Shown here: piece by piece, positions 1 to 6,971 of the stretch
Layout: every line of letters begins with the position of its first letter
Numbering within the stretch: the first letter of the stretch is position 1
NCBI GenBank assembly: GCA_009778425.1
Contig: WRJU01000242.1
Coordinates: forward strand, 1 to 21,599
Length of the DNA: 21,599 nucleotides
Source: Pseudomonadota bacterium
GTDB taxonomy: Bacteria > Pseudomonadota > Gammaproteobacteria > Burkholderiales > Rhodocyclaceae
Reading direction: 5' to 3'
Program-made: the position numbers and the translations under genes
Notes under the pieces: generated by a model
Databases searched by the model: none
What the model saw: the letters and a program-made list of their open reading frames with translations, nothing else
Told to the model about the DNA's origin: nothing

Positions 1-1605
1 GTTGTCCTGCACGCTACGGCAGCGGCGCAACAAGCGCAGTTTGAAATGTCGCTGATCGGCAGCGGTTCCTTGTTGTGCTGCGTATTGCTCGCGTGGGCCG
101 TATTTCGCAATTTCACAGCATTGCGTTTGATCCTGCTATCCATTTCCGCAGGCGCGCTGGTGGCCTTGTCCTTGACCTGGCTACTATTCGAGCGTCTCCA
201 TGCGTTGACCTTGGTGTTCGGCGCCAGCCTGATCGGGGTTGCCGTCGACTACGGCGTCCTGGTGCTGGCGCAACATCTGGACGATTCTGGAGCGCCGGGG
301 CGCTGGCCTCGTTTCTGCCGCCTGCTGTCGCCATTGGCCCTGGTGCTGATTGCGCCCGCGCTGGCCTATCTCGGTTTGCTGTTGATGCCATTTCCAGGCA
401 TGCGGCAAATGGCTTGCTTCGCTGTTAGCGGCATCGCTGGCGCCTGGCTGACGATCATGCTCTGGTATCCCTATTTGCTGCCTTCCTCATTGCCGGTTAC
501 GCCGCTCGCCAAACGGCTGATGCAGGCGTTGCAGCACTGGCCGCGCTGGCGCGCGGCTCCCGCGCAATGGCTCATTGCCGCGCTGGTTTTTATTGCCATC
601 GGCGCGGGCGTCGCACAACTGAAAACAAACGACGATATACGCAGCCTCGTCAACAGCAACCCGGAACTGCTGCGTGAACATCTCGATGTCTCCAAGGCGC
701 TTCAACTGCCCAGCCCGGCGCAGCTTTTTCTGATTACCGGCGCGACCTCTGAAGAAGTGCTACAGCACGAAGAAGCGTTGCTGGCAAAACTGGCACCATT
801 ATTCGCTACCGGCAAACTCACCGGCTATGACGCGATCAGCCGCTGGCTACCGTCGCAGCAGCGGCAACAAGCCACGCAACAGGCGCAGCAAACACTGGCT
901 GAGGCGCGCACCGCGCTGGCGAAGGAACTGGAACTCCCCGATGATTGGATTGCCATCCCGCGCGCCGCGCCCCTGACGGCGGACGAATGGCTGGCACAAC
1001 CCGCCACAGCGTCATTGCGCTATCTATGGCAGGGGCGCAACGTGCAAGATGGCCGCTATTCGAGCATTGTCCTGCTCAAAGGGCTGCGCGATGCCGACAC
1101 CGCGCATCAACTGGCAGCGTTCAACGACGAGTACACCCAATGGGTCGACAAAACCGCCGAGGTCTCGTCATTGATGGGTCGCTACCGAACTTTGCTTTCC
1201 TCAGTGCTGATTGCTGCCTACGCGCTGGTTCCGCTGGCGCTGCTGGCGTTCTTCCGCCGCCAGACGTGGCGGGTCATCATGCCCTCGCTGCTGGCGACCT
1301 TGGGAACGCTGGCGATCATGGGCTACGCTGGCATTTCGCTGCAACTGCTCAACGTACTGACGCTCCTGCTGGTATTCGGCATGGGCATCGACTACGGCCT
1401 GTTTCTGGTCGCGCAAAAGAGCGACGCCCGCGCCTTTCTCGCCATCTGCGCCGCCGCGTCGCTAACTTTGCTGTCGTTCGGCCTGTTGGCCGTGAGCAGC
1501 ACCCCGGCACTCAAGACGATTGGCCTGACCACCGTACTTGGGATTGGTTTGGCCTGGTTGGCTACGCCGGTATTCAGGTTGCCAGAACCATCTGGCAATG
1601 TTTGA
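1..1605 (+). CDS. apeM: MMPL/RND-family exporter of the aryl polyene cluster (5' partial)
   Basis: This is an inner-membrane transporter-like protein that probably moves the aryl polyene lipid or its precursor out of the inner membrane. The reading frame is open from base 1 (the ATG at 46 is internal), so the N-terminal part lies outside the window and about 534 codons are visible. Around eleven hydrophobic segments can be read, in two blocks separated by a hydrophilic periplasmic stretch at roughly nt 610-1180. Each block carries the MMPL-type signature G-x-x-x-D-Y-G (GVAVDYG near nt 235-255, GMGIDYG near nt 1378-1398), the hallmark of the two pseudo-repeats of RND/MMPL proteins. The downstream neighbours (DUF3261 lipoprotein, ketosynthase, dehydratase, ketoreductase, ketosynthase) fix its context as the ApeM position. 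The symbol is given by synteny; transport activity is inferred. Confidence 0.88.
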   Translation, partial: VVLHATAAAQQAQFEMSLIGSGSLLCCVLLAWAVFRNFTALRLILLSISAGALVALSLTWLLFERLHALTLVFGASLIGVAVDYGVLVLAQHLDDSGAPGRWPRFCRLLSPLALVLIAPALAYLGLLLMPFPGMRQMACFAVSGIAGAWLTIMLWYPYLLPSSLPVTPLAKRLMQALQHWPRWRAAPAQWLIAALVFIAIGAGVAQLKTNDDIRSLVNSNPELLREHLDVSKALQLPSPAQLFLITGATSEEVLQHEEALLAKLAPLFATGKLTGYDAISRWLPSQQRQQATQQAQQTLAEARTALAKELELPDDWIAIPRAAPLTADEWLAQPATASLRYLWQGRNVQDGRYSSIVLLKGLRDADTAHQLAAFNDEYTQWVDKTAEVSSLMGRYRTLLSSVLIAAYALVPLALLAFFRRQTWRVIMPSLLATLGTLAIMGYAGISLQLLNVLTLLLVFGMGIDYGLFLVAQKSDARAFLAICAAASLTLLSFGLLAVSSTPALKTIGLTTVLGIGLAWLATPVFRLPEPSGNV

Positions 1606-1633
1606 GCCGCTGCTACAATGCGTCACCCATACC

Positions 1634-2206
1634 ATGATAAGTAAATCGCCCGTGCACTGGCGTAATGCCGTGCTGATTGTGCTGGCAGCGTTCAGTCTGA
1701 CCGCCTGTGCCTCTTTCTGGCTTTCCGGCGGTCTGCCGTTGTTGAAAATAGCCCCGGAAACGCTCGGGACTCGCACCATTGAGCAACGGTCAACCATCAT
1801 TTGGCGCGGCGAACAGAAAACCTTGGAGATGGTGCTCGATATTCATGCCGATACGGTGACAGTGATCGGCATGGCGTTCGGGGCGCGCCTGTTCAGCTTC
1901 GATTACGATGGCAATAAAATCACCGAAACGCAGCCGTTGCCAAGCGGCCTGTCCGCTACGCGTATCATGAACGACCTGTTGCTGACGTGTGCGCCGCTCG
2001 ACGCCTTGCGCGTTGCGTTGCCGACCGGCTGGGCGGTTTATGAAAAAGAAAAGGGGTTACGGCAAGTGTATTTCGACGAGGCGCTCAACATTTCCATTCA
2101 CTATGCGGAAGGTTTGCCGTGGCGGGGGCGTGTCGTCCTCGATAACCACGCGCTGCGCTATCAACTGACGCTCGACAGCTATGAGGCGGAAACCGATGTG
2201 CCCTGA
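1634..2206 (+). CDS. apeN: DUF3261-type outer-membrane lipoprotein of the aryl polyene cluster
   Basis: This is a predicted lipoprotein of about 190 residues. From the ATG at 1634 it begins with a basic N-terminus, a hydrophobic stretch (residues 11-22) and a lipobox LTAC with the acceptor cysteine at residue 25, so it should be processed by signal peptidase II. The rest is a soluble beta-rich-looking domain (residues 30-190). Small DUF3261 lipoproteins occur between the MMPL exporter and the first ketosynthase in aryl polyene clusters, which is the position here. The family role is not established; help in carrying the product to the outer membrane is an inference. The start is uncertain: the in-frame ATG at 1598 overlaps the end of the exporter gene and would lengthen the protein by 12 residues. 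No strong ribosome binding site decides between them, and 1634 gives the better signal peptide. Confidence 0.8.
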   Translation: MISKSPVHWRNAVLIVLAAFSLTACASFWLSGGLPLLKIAPETLGTRTIEQRSTIIWRGEQKTLEMVLDIHADTVTVIGMAFGARLFSFDYDGNKITETQPLPSGLSATRIMNDLLLTCAPLDALRVALPTGWAVYEKEKGLRQVYFDEALNISIHYAEGLPWRGRVVLDNHALRYQLTLDSYEAETDVP

Positions 2207-3389
2207 CCCGATCGTATTGCTGCCGCCAGCCGTTTCTTGCGCGCTGGGTGACGGGCTGGAGAATGTCCGCGAAGCGTTGTTCTCCGGACACAGCCCAGGC
2301 ATGCGCCGTAGCGACGCCTATAGTCCCGGGCGGACTCTGACGCTCGGCCACGCCGACACGCCATTGCCGCCGCTCGACTCTTTTCCGCTTCCTCAAAGGT
2401 CGCGCAACAATGCCTTGTTGCTGGCGACTTTCGCGCAGATCGAACCTTCATTCCGGGAGTTGGCGCACGACATTCCGGCGCACCGTGTCGCCGTGATTCT
2501 TGGAACCAGCACTTCGGGCATCGCCGAAAGTGAAACTGCTGTCCGTCACCACCACCAGACAGGGCATCTTCCCGAATGGTTTCATTCCAGCCAGCAGGAG
2601 CCCGGCTCGCCTGCCCGGACGCTCGCCGAGTATCTCGGTTGCGCCGGCCCCGTCTACAGCGTCTCGACCGCATGCACATCAAGCGCCAAGGCGCTGATCA
2701 GCGCTGCCAGGTTGCTGCGCTCTGGTTTGGCCGATCTGGTGATCGCCGGAGGCGTCGACACGCTCACCCGTTTTACCATCGCCGGGTTCTCTTCACTCGA
2801 AGCGGTCAGTGAAACGCCCTGCCTGCCGTTTTCGGCCAACCGTTGCGGCATCAACATCGGCGAAGCGGCGGCGCTGTTTTTGATGCGTCGGCAAACCCCT
2901 GGGGACGAACATGTGGTTACGCTGGCCGGTTGGGGTGAAACCTCCGACGGCTATCATATTTCAGCACCCGATCCCAACGGTATCGGCGCAACCAACGCCA
3001 TTGTCGAAGCACTGGCTCGTGCCGATTGCTCGGCAGCCGACATCGGTTACGTCAATCTGCACGGCACGGCTACGCACCATAACGATGCGATGGAAAGCCG
3101 CGTCATTTCACAGCTCTTCCCCCATTGCCCGGCCAGCAGCACCAAACCGATGACTGGCCACGCGTTGGGCGCGGCCGGGGCGCTGGAAGCAGTACTGACC
3201 TGGCTGACGCTGACCGACGACACCCATCGCTTGCCCCCGCATCTGTGGGACGGCATCCAGGATAAGGACGATCCCATCTTGTCGCTGGTCGCGCCGCGCA
3301 TGCACGCGCAAGCGCCGGTACGGGCGGCGCTATCGACCTCGTTTGCTTTCGGCGGCAGCAACACCGCGCTGGTGCTGAAAATAACTTAG
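2196..3389 (+). CDS. apeO: Beta-ketoacyl-ACP synthase of the aryl polyene pathway (ApeO-type)
   Basis: This is a thiolase-fold condensing enzyme of about 397 residues that should extend the aryl polyene chain with malonyl-ACP. The full catalytic set is visible: the nucleophile in STACTSS (Cys160 counted from this start), the first histidine in NLHGTAT (His289), the lysine in TKPMTGH (Lys317) and the second histidine in the same motif (His322). It is therefore a true ketosynthase and not a chain-length factor. In characterised clusters ApeO pairs with the chain-length factor ApeC, which would lie upstream of this window. The ATG at 2196 is preferred because GAGG at 2183-2186 is well placed before it; the ATG at 2181 would add five residues and has no such site. 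The start overlaps the lipoprotein gene by 11 bases, suggesting coupled translation. Confidence 0.9.
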   Translation: MCPDPIVLLPPAVSCALGDGLENVREALFSGHSPGMRRSDAYSPGRTLTLGHADTPLPPLDSFPLPQRSRNNALLLATFAQIEPSFRELAHDIPAHRVAVILGTSTSGIAESETAVRHHHQTGHLPEWFHSSQQEPGSPARTLAEYLGCAGPVYSVSTACTSSAKALISAARLLRSGLADLVIAGGVDTLTRFTIAGFSSLEAVSETPCLPFSANRCGINIGEAAALFLMRRQTPGDEHVVTLAGWGETSDGYHISAPDPNGIGATNAIVEALARADCSAADIGYVNLHGTATHHNDAMESRVISQLFPHCPASSTKPMTGHALGAAGALEAVLTWLTLTDDTHRLPPHLWDGIQDKDDPILSLVAPRMHAQAPVRAALSTSFAFGGSNTALVLKIT

Positions 3390-3400
3390 AATTTCACGCT

Positions 3401-3883
3401 ATGACTTACCGCCCGATTGCCGATTATCTGCCGCATCGGCCACCAATGCTGTTGCTCGACCGCATCGTTGAAGCCGCCGAATTGCACATCGTCTGCGAAG
3501 CCATCCTTCAGGTCGACAGCCCGTTCTGCGATGGTGCCGCCGTCCCTGGCTGGGTCGGCATCGAATACATGGCGCAAACCATCGGCGTTCTGGCCGGATG
3601 GCGGTCACTGACAAAGGGGTTGCCGGTCAAAGTCGGTTTTTTGGTCGGTACGCGCCATTATCAGAGCCATGTACCGCAGTTCCGTGTCGGCGATGTATTG
3701 CGTATCACCGCTAATGAAGAGGCATCCATCGACGGTGGTTTAGTTGCCATGCGCTGCATGCTGCATGACGCGGCCGATACGCTGCTTGCCGAAGCCTCTT
3801 TGCTGGTGTTCCAGCCCGATGATCTGGACGCTTACCTGCAACAGGCAGCGTCCGCCAATGGGGATGCTTCGACGCTACAATGA
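3401..3883 (+). CDS. apeP: Hotdog-fold 3-hydroxyacyl-ACP dehydratase subunit (ApeP-type)
   Basis: This is a 160-residue hotdog-fold protein related to FabZ/FabA that takes part in dehydrating 3-hydroxyacyl-ACP intermediates to form the conjugated polyene. Residues 10-20 (LPHRPPMLLLD) match the FabZ N-terminal signature, and residues 50-60 (GWVGIEYMAQT) match the central helix with its acidic residue (Glu55). The histidine normally found just before that helix, in the GHFPGxP segment of FabZ, is not present; the equivalent stretch reads SPFCDGAAVPG. In characterised aryl polyene systems the dehydratase is an ApeI-ApeP heterodimer, so this subunit may depend on a partner outside the window. The ATG at 3401 follows the ketosynthase stop by 11 bases. 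Assignment to the family is firm; the subunit role is inferred from synteny. Confidence 0.86.
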   Translation: MTYRPIADYLPHRPPMLLLDRIVEAAELHIVCEAILQVDSPFCDGAAVPGWVGIEYMAQTIGVLAGWRSLTKGLPVKVGFLVGTRHYQSHVPQFRVGDVLRITANEEASIDGGLVAMRCMLHDAADTLLAEASLLVFQPDDLDAYLQQAASANGDASTLQ

Positions 3884-3909
3884 TATTTTTTATCGATCAG
3901 TAAACAGGC

Positions 3910-4647
3910 ATGCCCTCATTTTCTTCCAGAACCGTCCTGGTCACCGGAGCCAGCCGTGGCATTGGCCGCGCCATTGCCCTGCGTCTGGCACAGGACGGGT
4001 TCGACGTTGCCGTCCACTGTCGCAGCCAGCGCGCCCAGGCCGAAACCGTCATCGATGCCATCGCCGACCTGGGACGGCAAACCCGGCTGTTGATGTTCGA
4101 CATTGCTGACCGCGAAGCCTCGCGGCAGGCGTTGGAGGCCGACATCGCCACGCACGGCGTCTACTACGGTGTGGTATGCAACGCTGGCATCTCCGCCGAC
4201 AATGCCTTTCCAGCCATGTCGCCCGCCGAGTGGGATCGGGTAATCGAGACCAATCTCGACAGCTTTTACAACGTCCTTCACCCCTTGATCATGCCGATGG
4301 TGCAAACGCGCCGCCCGGGCCGCATCGTCACGTTGTCGTCAGTCTCAGGCGTTGCTGGCAATCGTGGGCAGGTCAATTACAGCGCCGCCAAGGCCGGCAT
4401 CATTGGCGCGACCAAAGCATTGGCGCTGGAGTTAGCGAAACGGAAAATCACCGTCAATTGCGTTGCGCCCGGTCTGATCGACACCGAGATGCTAACGCCC
4501 GAAATCATCGAACACGCTTTACCGGCGATTCCCGCGCGGCGTACCGGCCAGCCCGAGGAAGTCGCGGCTGCCGTTGCTTTTCTGATGGGAGACGACGCCG
4601 CTTATATTACCCGGCAGGTTATCGCTGTCGATGGAGGCATGCTGTGA
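3910..4647 (+). CDS. apeQ: 3-oxoacyl-ACP reductase, FabG-like (ApeQ-type)
   Basis: This is a short-chain dehydrogenase/reductase of 245 residues, the usual FabG length. It should reduce the 3-oxoacyl-ACP made by the ketosynthases to 3-hydroxyacyl-ACP using NADPH. The N-terminal nucleotide-binding motif TGASRGIG is at residues 13-20, the NAG segment of the Rossmann fold is in CNAGISAD, the catalytic serine lies in TLSSVSG, and the YxxxK pair is in YSAAKAG. The C-terminal part has the usual PGLIDTEM and DGG elements. It lies 26 bases after the dehydratase gene and its stop overlaps the GTG start of the next ketosynthase. Position and family fit ApeQ. A housekeeping FabG is unlikely because there is no fabD or acpP beside it. 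Confidence 0.92.
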   Translation: MPSFSSRTVLVTGASRGIGRAIALRLAQDGFDVAVHCRSQRAQAETVIDAIADLGRQTRLLMFDIADREASRQALEADIATHGVYYGVVCNAGISADNAFPAMSPAEWDRVIETNLDSFYNVLHPLIMPMVQTRRPGRIVTLSSVSGVAGNRGQVNYSAAKAGIIGATKALALELAKRKITVNCVAPGLIDTEMLTPEIIEHALPAIPARRTGQPEEVAAAVAFLMGDDAAYITRQVIAVDGGML

Positions 4648-5876
4648 ACCGCTGTCGTGTCGTCGTCACCGGCATGGCCGGTATCAGCCCAATTGGCAAC
4701 AACTGGACGGATGTCGAATATGCCTTGCGCGCCCGACAGAACGCTGTCCGCCACATGAACGAGTGGGATGACATCGTCGGGCTGAACACCCGTCTCGGCG
4801 TCCCGGCAGCACCGTTCGAACTGCCGGAGCACTACACTCGCAAGCGTACCCGCAGCATGGGGCGTGTCGCCCTGATGGCATGCCTCAGCAGCGAATGGGC
4901 GCTTGCCGATGCCGGTTTGCTTGGACACCCAGTGCTGACTTCGGGGCGCACCGGCGTGTCTTATGGTTCCTCGCTCGGTGAACCTGCCGCTGCCATCGAC
5001 TTTGCACAACTCATCGGAGACCGTACACTCGATGGCCTCACTGCCAACAGCTACCTACGGATAATGGCGCACACCGCGCCAGTCAATATCGCCGTTTTTT
5101 TCGGACTGACCGGACGGGTCATTACCACATCGAGCGCCTGCACTTCCGGCAGCCAGGGCATCGGCTACGCTTATGAGGCCATTCGCTACGGCCACGCCGA
5201 CGTGATGGTCGCCGGCGGCGCCGAAGAACTGTGCGCGTCGGAAGCGGCGGTTTTCGACGCCCTGTTTGCCACCAGTACCCGCAACAACGCGCCCGCCACG
5301 ACGCCGCGCCCCTACGACCGCGACCGCGACGGGCTGGTGATCGGCGAAGGTGCCGGGTCGCTGATTCTCGAAGAGCTTGAACATGCCCGTGCCCGAGGTG
5401 CCCGGATAGTCGCTGAAATCGTCGGTTTTGCCACTAACTGCGACGGTACGCACGTCACCCAGCCGCGAGCCGATACCATGGCTGCTGCCATCCGGTTGGC
5501 GCTTGCCGACGCCAGCCTCCCGCCCGATGCCGTCGGGTACGTCAATGGTCATGGCACGGCTACCGACTTGGGCGACATTGCGGAGAGTATCGCCACCCAT
5601 ACTGTTTTTGGCGAGAGGATGCCCATCTCATCGCTGAAGAGTTACATCGGACATACTCTGGGCGCTGCCGGTGCGCTGGAAGCATGGATGACGATCGAAA
5701 TGATGCGGACGGGCTGGTTTGCGCCGACGCTGAATCTGGATCAGGTCGACCCGCGCTGCGCGTCACTCGATTACATATGTGGCGATGGCCGCCAGCTTGA
5801 TTGCGAATACACAATGAGTAACAATTTTGCGTTTGGCGGCATCAACACGTCGTTGATTTTCAGGCGATGGAACTAA
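4644..5876 (+). CDS. apeR: Second beta-ketoacyl-ACP synthase of the aryl polyene cluster (ApeR-type)
   Basis: This is a FabF/FabB-like condensing enzyme of about 410 residues. The frame is open far upstream, but homology begins at the GTG at 4644 (protein start NRCRVVVTGMAGISPIG, typical of FabF-like enzymes). That start overlaps the ketoreductase stop as GTGA, which fits translational coupling. The catalytic residues are all visible: Cys166 in SSACTSGSQ, His303 in NGHGTATD, Lys332 in SLKSYIGH and His337. The conserved glycine-rich GEGAG (234-238) and the C-terminal NNFAFGGINTSL are intact. In studied clusters ApeR acts as a stand-alone ketosynthase beside the ApeO-ApeC pair, possibly in initiation or early extension. 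It appears to be the last biosynthetic gene; 44 bases separate it from the next reading frame. Confidence 0.9.
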   Translation: MNRCRVVVTGMAGISPIGNNWTDVEYALRARQNAVRHMNEWDDIVGLNTRLGVPAAPFELPEHYTRKRTRSMGRVALMACLSSEWALADAGLLGHPVLTSGRTGVSYGSSLGEPAAAIDFAQLIGDRTLDGLTANSYLRIMAHTAPVNIAVFFGLTGRVITTSSACTSGSQGIGYAYEAIRYGHADVMVAGGAEELCASEAAVFDALFATSTRNNAPATTPRPYDRDRDGLVIGEGAGSLILEELEHARARGARIVAEIVGFATNCDGTHVTQPRADTMAAAIRLALADASLPPDAVGYVNGHGTATDLGDIAESIATHTVFGERMPISSLKSYIGHTLGAAGALEAWMTIEMMRTGWFAPTLNLDQVDPRCASLDYICGDGRQLDCEYTMSNNFAFGGINTSLIFRRWN

Positions 5877-5920
5877 TTCTGTCGTTTTGCTTTTATTCAC
5901 CACAGGTTAAGGGGTATTTG

Positions 5921-6448
5921 ATGAAAATGTCTGTAAAAGTGGCTGGTTTTGCCGCCTTGCTCGTTTCCCTGTCATTTTATATGACCAGTGCTCAAGCCCG
6001 TAACGTCACGTACTTCCTGCCGATTCAGGATGTTGTCGAAATGGGCAAGGCCAAAGCGATTCTCGGCAACGACATCGAACTTTACTTTGGCAATCAACCG
6101 CATCCCGCTATCGATATGTCGTTGGCCAGGGATGTCGTCGCCCGCTCGAAAGCCAGGGTAGAAGGCGATAACTTTTCCGCGATGACCGACATGCCTCCCT
6201 CCATCGCAAGCCAGAGAACTTCAACGGAATACACAGTGAAAAACGATGAGGAGGCATGCAATCGAGCCATGTTGGCAGCACTGGTCTGGTTTCAGAAGTA
6301 TGCTCGAAAAGTGGGTGGAAATGCCGTCGTCAACATTGAGGGCTATTACAAGAAAAGAACCTTCTCGAGCGATGAAAATTTCGAATGTCATTCAGGAGGC
6401 AAATCCGGAATCTTTTTGAAAGGCGAAGTTGTCAGGCTGAAGAGATAG
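5921..6448 (+). CDS. Small exported protein of unknown function, diverged copy of a tandem pair
   Basis: This is a 175-residue protein with a clear Sec signal peptide (hydrophobic residues 8-19, cleavage expected after AQA at about residue 26), so it should be periplasmic or secreted. The start at 5921 is preceded by AAGGGG at 5909-5914. The mature part begins RNVTYFLP and contains YFGNQPHPA, an EEACNRA segment with one cysteine, GGNAVVNIEGYYKKRTFSS, and a second cysteine in FECHSGG; the two cysteines could form a disulfide. It is clearly paralogous to the next gene, but has about 23 extra residues (roughly 85-108) just before the first cysteine. From memory, related proteins are sometimes named 'excinuclease ATPase subunit'; nothing here (no Walker or zinc motifs, a signal peptide) supports that name. 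The function is unknown. Confidence 0.82.
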   Translation: MKMSVKVAGFAALLVSLSFYMTSAQARNVTYFLPIQDVVEMGKAKAILGNDIELYFGNQPHPAIDMSLARDVVARSKARVEGDNFSAMTDMPPSIASQRTSTEYTVKNDEEACNRAMLAALVWFQKYARKVGGNAVVNIEGYYKKRTFSSDENFECHSGGKSGIFLKGEVVRLKR

Positions 6449-6505
6449 AGATAGCCTGTTTTTCTTTTATCAGCAGTTTTCAACCTCCCTATGAAGGAAG
6501 TCCTC

Positions 6506-6964
6506 ATGAAAACGCCCCTGAAATTTGCCGGTTTCGTTGCCCTGTTCGTTGCCCTGTCATTCTGCGCGCTCAACGCTCAGGCTCGTGACGTTAGGTACTT
6601 CCTGCCGGTCTGGGAAGTCGTCAAAACGGGCATGGCCAGTGGGCAACTCGGTGACGACATCAGATTCTACTTTGGCCGCCAAGAGCATCCTCAGGTCATG
6701 GAAATGCTGTCCAGAGATGTTGTCACCAACAAAAAAACCAACCTGACCAACAAAAGCGACAGGGGGGCATGTGAGTGGGTCATGCTCTCGGCACTCATTC
6801 AGCTTCAGGAACGCGCCCGCAAGGAAGGCGGCAATGCCGTCATCAACATCAAGAGCTATTATAAAAAACGGACTTTCAGCAGCGAGAAGCAATACGAATG
6901 CCACGCAGGGACGCTCGTATCCGGCGTCGCCCTGAAAGGCGATGTTGTCAGGCTGAGGCATTGA
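6506..6964 (+). CDS. Small exported protein of unknown function, second copy of a tandem pair
   Basis: This is a 152-residue protein with a signal peptide (hydrophobic residues 6-20, cleavage expected after AQA near residue 26). The ATG at 6506 is chosen because AAGGAAG at 6494-6500 sits five bases before it; the in-frame ATG at 6491 overlaps that site. The mature protein reads RDVRYFLP, FYFGRQEHP, NKKTNLTNKSD, a cysteine in RGACEWV, GGNAVINIKSYYKKRTFSS, then YECHAG and GVALKGDVV. This copy looks like the family form without an insertion, whereas the upstream paralogue has an extra loop. The conserved glycine-asparagine-alanine-valine core and the two cysteines are shared. Its 3' end lies only seven bases from the 3' end of the convergent Fic gene, and no obvious terminator separates them. 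No function is known. Confidence 0.83.
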   Translation: MKTPLKFAGFVALFVALSFCALNAQARDVRYFLPVWEVVKTGMASGQLGDDIRFYFGRQEHPQVMEMLSRDVVTNKKTNLTNKSDRGACEWVMLSALIQLQERARKEGGNAVINIKSYYKKRTFSSEKQYECHAGTLVSGVALKGDVVRLRH

Positions 6965-6971
6965 TCCAGAA

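Noticed and set aside
945..1637. Plus-strand open frame (230 codons) overlapping the exporter
   Set aside because: It is an out-of-frame shadow of a gene with clear membrane segments and MMPL signatures.
4176..4643. Upstream extension of the second ketosynthase frame
   Set aside because: This part overlaps the ketoreductase out of frame and reads as arginine/histidine-rich noise; ketosynthase homology starts at the GTG at 4644.
5921..6964. Naming the two small exported proteins as excinuclease subunits
   Set aside because: They have signal peptides, are under 180 residues and lack ATPase or zinc-finger motifs, so that database name is not supported.
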